Below are positions 1 through 5,296 of a DNA stretch of 5,296 nucleotides, piece by piece (positions within the stretch are counted from its first letter, which is position 1; each line of letters begins with the position of its first letter). The stretch spans positions 1 through 5,296 of the forward strand of contig RZYD01000186.1 of the NCBI GenBank assembly GCA_009930445.1, written 5' to 3'. The notes below the pieces were generated by a model, which saw only the letters and a list, made by a program, of their open reading frames with translations, made no database searches and was not told the DNA's origin. The position numbers and the translations under genes were made by a program. This stretch comes from Bacteroidia bacterium (GTDB taxonomy: Bacteria > Bacteroidota > Bacteroidia > Bacteroidales > BM520).

Positions 1-749
1 CGGATAGAAAATACCGGAATAGCAACGCCGGTTCCTTTCCAGGTATGGCTATAACGCAAAGGGGTATCGCGAATCATAAAACAGGTGCCGGATGCATTCA
101 TCTCCGGGGAAGGAATCGATCGGTCATTCCCCACTTCCCAATAGTCGATGGTTTTTGTTTTTAAATTAAAAAAGCAGTATTTATAATGTAAGGGATGGGC
201 TGTTTTCGATAAGTCAATTACTGCATTCCAGACTCCTTTTCCGGAATACTCCAGGAGGAGCGGCTTACCCTGATTCCAGTCTCCGAGTTGCGGGTTATTC
301 CCTGCCATGGCGATAACGTATCCTTCGTTCACCTCAGGGGCGAGAACGGAAAGATATAGGCAGTTAGGTTTGAGTTTTACGGGTTTAATTTTTCCGTAAG
401 GGGCAATGGCGTTTGTAAAAAGTGCCGTTTCCAGAATACCGTTAATGCTGTGTCGGGGGCGCCAGAAGTCCCGGATCCGCAGCGTATCGGCTGTGCTCTC
501 TATTATCTCCAGCAATCTGAAATCGCCGGCCTCCGGAATAGCGTATTCCGCCTTCTCAAAATGATAACGATACGCAATACGGCATGTCGGCTTGCGGGTC
601 GTGTATGTGCCCGTCCATTCCCCGTCTGATCCGTATTCCATTGGAATCCGGTGCCGCTCGTCAAAAGGAGACAACGATTTGTCAATAAGTTCTATTTCGA
701 GGTGCTCGCCCCATTCCGTATGATAGTTTATATTAAAACAGAGTTTCAT
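1..749 (-). CDS. malQ: 4-alpha-glucanotransferase (amylomaltase, DPE2-like), 5' part only
   Basis: This is a cytosolic GH77 enzyme that transfers glucan chains between maltodextrins, releasing glucose during maltose or glycogen use. Only the first 249 codons are present; the reading frame is open to the left edge, so the 3' end lies outside the window. The start is the ATG at 749-747. Residues about 1-105 look like a first CBM20 starch-binding domain (WGE near 13-15, GEWTGTY at 43-49, IAYRYHFEK at 58-66). Residues about 130-229 form a second, clearer CBM20, with GNNPQLGDW at 150-158, Y189 and Y191, and DYWEVGNDR at 202-210. The GH77 catalytic domain begins at WKGTGVAIPVFSI (237-249). Two tandem CBM20 domains before GH77 match the plant DPE2 and Bacteroidetes MalQ layout. 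The catalytic residues are not in the window and cannot be checked. The gene is in tandem with the large ATP-grasp gene but separated by 276 bases, so it probably has its own promoter. Confidence 0.88.
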   Translation of the reverse strand, partial: MKLCFNINYHTEWGEHLEIELIDKSLSPFDERHRIPMEYGSDGEWTGTYTTRKPTCRIAYRYHFEKAEYAIPEAGDFRLLEIIESTADTLRIRDFWRPRHSINGILETALFTNAIAPYGKIKPVKLKPNCLYLSVLAPEVNEGYVIAMAGNNPQLGDWNQGKPLLLEYSGKGVWNAVIDLSKTAHPLHYKYCFFNLKTKTIDYWEVGNDRSIPSPEMNASGTCFMIRDTPLRYSHTWKGTGVAIPVFSI

Positions 750-847
750 AGCGCAGATATTTAGTTCATGAATCACAACAACCATCCTCTCCCTTTTCTT
801 TTCCGGTTTTAACGGTTGATCTTCAATCGAAAAAAAAGAACAAGGCC

Positions 848-879
848 TTATTCGGTTTTTTTCTTATGCTTCCGAATAA
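848..879 (-). repeat. 8-bp perfect inverted repeat, possible leader hairpin or terminator
   Basis: TTATTCGG (848-855) and CCGAATAA (872-879) are exact reverse complements around a 16-base A/T-rich spacer. Read on the minus strand, as malQ is, the stem is followed about ten bases later by a run of eight T (837-830). This resembles an imperfect intrinsic terminator or a structured malQ leader. The left arm overlaps a small palindrome, AAGGCCTT (842-849). The long loop and the gap before the T-run make terminator function uncertain. Confidence 0.35.
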
Positions 880-903
880 TGCGGGGTCAGATGCTATTCT
901 CTA

Positions 904-921
904 TGTCTATAAAATTAGACA
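904..921. repeat. Operator-like dyad TGTCTA-N6-TAGACA
   Basis: TGTCTA (904-909) and TAGACA (916-921) form a perfect 6-bp dyad around the A/T-only spacer TAAAAT. It sits about 155 bases upstream of the malQ start. The 18-base size and symmetry fit a binding site for a dimeric regulator. On the minus strand the core reads TAATTTTA, one base short of the Bacteroidetes TAnnTTTG -7 box, so it could overlap a promoter, but I see no good -33 partner. The regulator is unknown. A dyad this size can occur by chance. Confidence 0.3.
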
Positions 922-1025
922 ACTTTTCGCATTTATCATACGGTTGTTTTCGAAAAACAGATAAAATTTCCGTGCAGCCGGGTCTTTTCTTTCAAGAAAG
1001 TTAACCGCGTAAAATTGGGGGGTAG

Positions 1026-4000
1026 TTAAATCTCAATAACTGCAACTCTTCGCTTACCATCCATTTTGATTTTTAATGGATTTTTAAATTGGATGTGATT
1101 GAAATATTTTGTTTTGGTGACTGGCTTTTGGTTGTTCAAGACATCCCATTTAATGTAATTTCCGCCTACCTCCTGTTGAATACTGAAGTACCCCACCTGC
1201 ATCGAGGTTACATTATGGAAAAAATGGGATCCGGAGGAAGCATCCAGTGGATATCCTTCCAAAGAGGTTTCTACAATGACTTTTGCATTGGATATGTTTG
1301 GCCATTTTACCGGTATTCCGATATATCGGTCACGCGTGCCCCAGCGGCCCGGCCCAATTAAAAGATATTGCCGCCCTGCAGCAATCATCTGTTCATTCAG
1401 TTTATTCATCTCTTCTGCCATTTCCGGTGTGGCCGATTTGTCAAAACGGTCGAGAGCAACATAGATGACATCGGTGATGTTTTCGATAACTCCATTTCCC
1501 ATGGCCTTTTCCGCAAAAAGGAGTGTTTTCTCTTTGTCAATCTCATCCGGGTTGAATTCATAATCCGTATTTGAGCCAATCAAAGGTTTAATCTGAAGCA
1601 GGTAAAACGATGATTTGTAATCTGAATCTTTGTTCAAATCCACAGCGAATTCTATTTCTACCGGTGTTCCCAGAGCTTCTTCTACCACATCGAGAACAAC
1701 TTCAATGGTTTTGGCGAGTGGTATGTAATTGTATTTTAGGATGTTGGCAAAATTAACCACGCGGGCACCGGGATGCCGGAGCCCGGGGATGATCCGATTG
1801 CTGATGGTATCATAAACGGAGGCTAAATGCTTTAATGAACCATGTCGTTCCGCTTCATCGATTCCTAACCGCACTAATCCGGCCGTATCCCCGTCCAGTA
1901 GATGGATATCCGGATTTTTTAAATCAAGCGCGAAAAATTCCGTTTGTGAGTTTTTAAACTGATCTTTTTGACTACTGATTTCTGAATCCGGGTAGCGCGG
2001 GCTAAAACGATAACATTTTTCACCTTCAACCACATATTTTCCCAGCCCGAGGGCAATGATTCCAAAACCTTCCTCTGGCTTCATGTGCGCAACGGGGTAG
2101 TAATTGTACGATTGCGCCACACCGGAAATATGCGGGTAAAAGACATTTCCGAACCGGTTCCCTACCAGCTCCTGGATCACAACAGCCATCCGTTCCTGCT
2201 CAATTTTGTAATTTACTGCTTCAACATACTGCCGTGCAACATCCGAAAAAACAGAAGCATAAACGAGTTTTACCGCATCCATCAGTTGTTGCAGCCGAAC
2301 ATTTTGATCGGGGTGATTATTCGGAATGTAATAGGTCTCAAAAATTCCCGCAAAGGGTTGCATCATCGAATCCTCAAATAAACCTGATGATCTGACAGCC
2401 AGGGGTTTATTTATCTTCTTAATGATAACCTTTAATTTTTTTATCAGGTTTTTGCTTAAGTTCCCGTCCAGAAAAATTTGTTTAACCTTGTTATAATCTT
2501 TTTCATGCAGTACACTTTCAATTACCTCATTACGGTTCAGAAAAATTTCAAACTCTTCGATCCCGATAATAGCTGTTTTTGGTGTACGAATATTGATATC
2601 CGGAATATATTGTGAAAAGTCGAGGTTGTGAATCAACGTATTTACAAAGGCCAGTCCTCGTCCTTTTCCTCCCAGCGATCCCTCGGCCAGGCTGATGATG
2701 TTGGTTTCGTCGATTATTCCATCTTCAGTGAAGGGTATTACTTTGCCTTTGTTTTGCTCATTTCTAAAGGTGTGAATTACCTCAATCAGGTAGTTTCTTA
2801 TTTTAGTCGGGCTCTCAAAATCGCTTACTTTCTGTGGGTTTAGTATTTTCGCCGCCTGTATTTCGCCCCGTGCCATAAGCCACATGGAAAAATGATCCTT
2901 TCTGGCATGGTACATTAACGATTCTTCAGGAATTCGTTTCAGCTGGAGCTCAAATTCACGCAGCGTGCGTGCTATGCCAATCTGACGCCCTGTTTTATCC
3001 CGGTATACAAAGTTTCCAAAACCCAGATAGTGCGTAATGAAACTTTTGAAATCCTGTTTTAGTGTATCTGAGTTTTTATCGATATAGGTGGCCTGAAGGG
3101 CATACGCCACTTCGGCGTTTTTCTCTTCCGACGATTGAATTACTGTCGGGAGGTCGTTTTTTATTCTTTTCGCGTAATCGGCCAGCCGGAATCCGGCATG
3201 CTCATCACATACCCCCTTGCGGTCAAATTCCACATCGGTAATCAGGCATAAGAGATAATCTTTGTAACTGTTAATAATACTCTTCGCCTCTTCGTAATTT
3301 GTGGCCAGAAGGATTTTTGGCCGCGCTCTTAGCCGAAGGACTTTGTATAATTCATCGGTGCTTACATCATCGATTAAAAACCGTGTTTGTTCCATTACCA
3401 CATCATACAGCAGGGGCAAATAGCGCGAATAATAAATCGGATTATCTTCTACAACCAGAATAACACGTACCAGCCCGATCATGGTATCATTTTCCACGTT
3501 GATCTGGTCTTCCACGTGTTTTATCATAGCAAAGAATATTTTGGGCTCCCCGTTCCAGATGAAAACTTTGTCGATGTTTTGCACCAAGGAGGGTTTATCC
3601 TTAATACGTTTGATATCTTTATTGTTATTTAGTAAGAGATACACCGGAACATAAGGATATTTGTTCTTGATGTTTTCTGCAATCTCAAAAGAAATCTGTT
3701 TTTCTACCCCCATCATAATAATTACCAGATCGAAATGTTTGTTATCCATTTCCTCTTCGGCTTCTCTGACACTCGATACGCCTGTGATTCGGGGAACACT
3801 GGTTAAATTCAGCGTGCTGTATTCTCCTAAAACATATTCTGAAAATCGTCCTTCTTTTTCAATACTGTACGCGTCGTATAATGTGGCGACCAACAGTATT
3901 TCTTTGACTTTAAAAGGCATAAGGTCGTGATAGACATCGCGGTCGTAATTATTTTTATTCAAAAACCGTTGTAACAGTTTTTTTGACGACATTCCGGCTT

Positions 4001-4490
4001 CTATCAACGATTTGTCTGTTGCCATCGACTCCGGCAGGTCTTTTTTCGTTCTTACTTTCATCATTAGATCCCGGGCAATCCGGCTGTTGAGGTACCCGGT
4101 GATGATTTCCGAAATATTTCGGATAAGATGGCGTTCTTCCTTTAAAAATGGCCCTTCGTCAAGTATCCTGAATTCTTTGGTATAATATACCTCCAGCGAG
4201 CCTTTTACGCCATCGAGGGTTTCAAAATTTTGGTATTGCCGCCATTTGGTCTCCAAAAATCCTTTGCTTGCAATTTCAATACTGCCGTATCGAATGCGTG
4301 CACAGGTGTAATCAGGGTATTGCCAGGCTTGTGGTAGTAACGCACAAACTTGTTGCATCGACTCTTCAATGGGCTTGTTCTCCTGAAATATGGAGGTCGT
4401 TTTGTTGATAGCCGCAAGTTCCTTAAGTCGCTCCAGATTTTCGGCAAAGAGTTTATCATAGTTCTGTCCCTGAAAAGTTTGGTCCGTCAT
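1026..4490 (-). CDS. Large multidomain protein: GAF-like sensor, two receivers, PPDK-type ATP-grasp domain
   Basis: This is a 1154-residue cytoplasmic protein with no signal peptide or membrane segments visible. Domains in order: a GAF-like sensor (about 20-145); a degenerate receiver (about 195-330) with no phosphoacceptor Asp (IIMMG at 257-261); a receiver (about 341-490) with E348/D349, D419, S453/S454 and K472; an uncharacterised linker (490-595); a PPDK_N ATP-grasp domain (about 597-972) with GGKG (607-610), AVRSSGLFED (698-707), GLGKYVVEGE (814-823), E945/E947 and LQIKP (965-969); and a C-terminal module (about 1036-1104) with IGPGRWGTRD and GSHFFHN. In known PPDK and PEP synthase the ATP-grasp domain phosphorylates a swivelling histidine; that His domain and the PEP-binding barrel are both absent. 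K968 stands where PPDK usually has Arg. Such proteins are often annotated as phosphoenolpyruvate synthase, but the missing domains argue against that activity. The acceptor is unknown. The start is the ATG at 4490 with a weak AGGGA upstream. The gene is divergent from the LuxR-type regulator. The ORF is full length and intact. Confidence 0.9.
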   Translation of the reverse strand: MTDQTFQGQNYDKLFAENLERLKELAAINKTTSIFQENKPIEESMQQVCALLPQAWQYPDYTCARIRYGSIEIASKGFLETKWRQYQNFETLDGVKGSLEVYYTKEFRILDEGPFLKEERHLIRNISEIITGYLNSRIARDLMMKVRTKKDLPESMATDKSLIEAGMSSKKLLQRFLNKNNYDRDVYHDLMPFKVKEILLVATLYDAYSIEKEGRFSEYVLGEYSTLNLTSVPRITGVSSVREAEEEMDNKHFDLVIIMMGVEKQISFEIAENIKNKYPYVPVYLLLNNNKDIKRIKDKPSLVQNIDKVFIWNGEPKIFFAMIKHVEDQINVENDTMIGLVRVILVVEDNPIYYSRYLPLLYDVVMEQTRFLIDDVSTDELYKVLRLRARPKILLATNYEEAKSIINSYKDYLLCLITDVEFDRKGVCDEHAGFRLADYAKRIKNDLPTVIQSSEEKNAEVAYALQATYIDKNSDTLKQDFKSFITHYLGFGNFVYRDKTGRQIGIARTLREFELQLKRIPEESLMYHARKDHFSMWLMARGEIQAAKILNPQKVSDFESPTKIRNYLIEVIHTFRNEQNKGKVIPFTEDGIIDETNIISLAEGSLGGKGRGLAFVNTLIHNLDFSQYIPDINIRTPKTAIIGIEEFEIFLNRNEVIESVLHEKDYNKVKQIFLDGNLSKNLIKKLKVIIKKINKPLAVRSSGLFEDSMMQPFAGIFETYYIPNNHPDQNVRLQQLMDAVKLVYASVFSDVARQYVEAVNYKIEQERMAVVIQELVGNRFGNVFYPHISGVAQSYNYYPVAHMKPEEGFGIIALGLGKYVVEGEKCYRFSPRYPDSEISSQKDQFKNSQTEFFALDLKNPDIHLLDGDTAGLVRLGIDEAERHGSLKHLASVYDTISNRIIPGLRHPGARVVNFANILKYNYIPLAKTIEVVLDVVEEALGTPVEIEFAVDLNKDSDYKSSFYLLQIKPLIGSNTDYEFNPDEIDKEKTLLFAEKAMGNGVIENITDVIYVALDRFDKSATPEMAEEMNKLNEQMIAAGRQYLLIGPGRWGTRDRYIGIPVKWPNISNAKVIVETSLEGYPLDASSGSHFFHNVTSMQVGYFSIQQEVGGNYIKWDVLNNQKPVTKTKYFNHIQFKNPLKIKMDGKRRVAVIEI

Positions 4491-4622
4491 AATTCCCTGA
4501 TTTTATTTTTCCGAAGTTAACAATTTTCCCTTTTCATCCGCTGGGTGGCCGCCTTTTTTCTCCTCCGGCGCTCTTTTTCACCGATTATTTGTAAATTCGT
4601 CACCGTAAGAGGAAAATCAGTT
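4491..4622. promoter_or_regulatory. Divergent intergenic region between the ATP-grasp gene and the regulator
   Basis: These 132 bases must contain, or lie next to, the promoters for both divergent genes, so one bound protein could control both. The Bacteroidetes sigma factor usually prefers TAnnTTTG at -7. Near-matches with one mismatch occur facing each gene: TAAATTCG at 4592-4599 on the plus strand, and TAACTTCG at 4519-4512 on the minus strand. Neither has a convincing TTTG about 20 bases upstream, so the promoter assignments are tentative. The middle part (4550-4580) is rich in pyrimidines on the plus strand. No long dyad is visible. Confidence 0.5.
4608..4613 (+). promoter_or_regulatory. 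Ribosome binding site of the LuxR-type regulator
   Basis: AGAGGA lies nine bases before the ATG at 4623. It supports that ATG over the in-frame GTG at 4545, which would add 26 residues not belonging to a receiver domain. A second ATG follows directly at 4626, but its spacing is less favourable. Confidence 0.6.
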
Positions 4623-5276
4623 ATGATGGATATAATTGCCGTTGTACTTGTTGACGACCACCAGATTGTTTGCCAGGGAATAAAAGCACTTCTCCAGGGT
4701 GTTAATGATATTGTTGTTCGTGAGGTGGTGAAGAACATTAATGAGCTCGAAGTACAGCTTAAAGTTTCTTCTATGCATGTGGCGCTGATCAATCTCTATA
4801 ATCCCTCGGCAGAGGATCTCGAAAAAATAAAACGGATTGCTACGCATTTTCCTAAAGTGCGGCTTCTGATTTTCGCGTTGGAAGCCGATGAACATTTTAT
4901 TCTTCAAACTATTCGTGCTGGAGCAAAAGGAATTCTAACCCGTGAAAGCTCACGGAATGAGTTAGTGGAAGCCATTTATACCGTGCGAAATGGTTACGAT
5001 TTTTATGATAAAACTATAACAAATATTATCCTTCACAGCTACCTGAAACGCAACTCAACTAACGAAGAAGAGAAAAAGGAAAAACTTTCCCAGCGTGAAG
5101 AAGAGGTGTTGACGCTCTATGGTGAAGGGTTTACCAATAAGGAAATTGCTGATAAACTTTTTATCAGCATCCGTACCGTCGAAACCCATAAGAATAACAT
5201 CATGAAGAAAATTAACCTCCGCACTACCGTTGATATGGTGAAATTTGCCATTCGTAACAATTATGTCGATTTGTAA
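4623..5276 (+). CDS. LuxR/NarL-family DNA-binding regulator with degenerate receiver domain
   Basis: This 217-residue transcription regulator has a receiver domain (about 4-122), a short charged linker (143-152) and a LuxR/GerE helix-turn-helix (about 153-215). The HTH is canonical: LSQREEEVLTLYGEGFTNKE at 155-174, then IADKLFIS and RTVETHKNNI, typical of NarL/FixJ proteins. The receiver keeps the acidic pair D11/D12 and the fold pattern (P61, AGAKGIL at 99-105). However, the usual phosphoacceptor Asp is Asn57 (codon AAT at 4791), the Thr/Ser position is Ala85 (GCG at 4875) and the invariant Lys is Arg107 (CGT at 4941). It therefore probably cannot be phosphorylated in the normal way, and its activity may depend on its level, on ligand or protein binding, or on dimerisation. 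It is divergent from the large ATP-grasp/receiver gene, with 132 bases between the two starts. No histidine kinase is next to it in this window. The length is normal for the family, and it ends in TAA twenty bases before the window edge. Confidence 0.92.
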   Translation: MMDIIAVVLVDDHQIVCQGIKALLQGVNDIVVREVVKNINELEVQLKVSSMHVALINLYNPSAEDLEKIKRIATHFPKVRLLIFALEADEHFILQTIRAGAKGILTRESSRNELVEAIYTVRNGYDFYDKTITNIILHSYLKRNSTNEEEKKEKLSQREEEVLTLYGEGFTNKEIADKLFISIRTVETHKNNIMKKINLRTTVDMVKFAIRNNYVDL

Positions 5277-5296
5277 ATGTTAACGCCTGTTCCTTG

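Larger units (their letters stand above)
750..1025. other. Non-coding gap upstream of malQ
   Basis: This 276-base gap separates the stop codon of the large ATP-grasp gene from the malQ start. Both genes read on the minus strand, so it should hold the malQ promoter and leader and possibly the end of the upstream transcript. A 62-codon open frame on the plus strand (816-1004) has no recognisable protein features and I do not consider it a gene. I see two perfect inverted repeats, listed separately. No match to the full Bacteroidetes TTTG/TAnnTTTG promoter was found, and there is no clean stem followed directly by a T-run just after the upstream stop codon. A run of six G (1017-1022) lies four bases beyond that stop codon. 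Confidence 0.6.

Noticed and set aside
503..685. 60-codon minus-strand frame inside malQ
   Set aside because: It is out of frame with the CBM20-containing malQ reading frame, which runs unbroken through this stretch.
985..1003. CTTTC-TT-GAAAG stem (minus strand) shortly after the stop of the large gene, considered as a terminator
   Set aside because: The stem is only five A/T-rich pairs with a two-base loop and no T-run follows, so it is not convincing.
816..1004. 62-codon open frame on the plus strand in the malQ upstream gap
   Set aside because: It has no recognisable domain, no good ribosome binding site, an unusual residue mix (many F, R, K, S), and overlaps both inverted repeats.
4205..4459. 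84-codon minus-strand frame inside the large gene
   Set aside because: It overlaps the well-supported large coding sequence in another frame and has no recognisable features; it is a shadow frame.
4545..4622. Upstream GTG start that would lengthen the LuxR-type regulator by 26 residues
   Set aside because: The added residues do not belong to the receiver fold, and AGAGGA is well placed for the ATG at 4623.
4517..4907. Two minus-strand frames (4517-4792 and 4617-4907) opposite the regulator
   Set aside because: Both lie antisense to the clear receiver/HTH gene and show low-complexity residues with no domain.

Overview
The window most likely comes from a member of the Bacteroidota, probably Bacteroidales/Marinilabiliales-like. 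Three things suggest this: the plant-DPE2-like MalQ architecture with two N-terminal starch-binding domains, the style of the LuxR-type regulator, and a large 'PEP synthase-like' protein fused to receiver domains, a type I associate with this phylum. These are recognised by eye, with no database search. Coding density is high and I see no RNA genes, insertion sequences, CRISPR arrays or prophage genes.

The layout has three genes. From 1 to 749 (minus strand) lies the 5' part of malQ, a 4-alpha-glucanotransferase that runs off the left edge. A 276-base non-coding gap (750-1025) follows, holding two perfect inverted repeats and the likely malQ control region. From 1026 to 4490 (minus strand) lies one very large gene of 1154 codons. 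It joins an N-terminal GAF-like sensor region, a degenerate receiver, a complete receiver, a linker, a PPDK/PEP-synthase type ATP-grasp domain and an unusual conserved C-terminal module. It has neither the phosphohistidine swivel domain nor the PEP-binding TIM barrel of true PEP synthase. A 132-base divergent intergenic region (4491-4622) separates it from a plus-strand LuxR/NarL-type response regulator at 4623-5276.

The most interesting content is the divergent pair. The small DNA-binding regulator has lost the receiver residues needed for phosphorylation: the aspartate is Asn57, the Thr/Ser is Ala85 and the Lys is Arg107. The big ATP-grasp protein carries a receiver with all of these residues in place (E348/D349, D419, S453 or S454, K472). 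A plausible but unproven reading is that the large protein is a signal-controlled phosphotransfer or phosphorylating enzyme, and that the adjacent regulator works without phosphorylation, perhaps controlling the divergent promoter. The functional tie to the maltodextrin enzyme MalQ is only positional.
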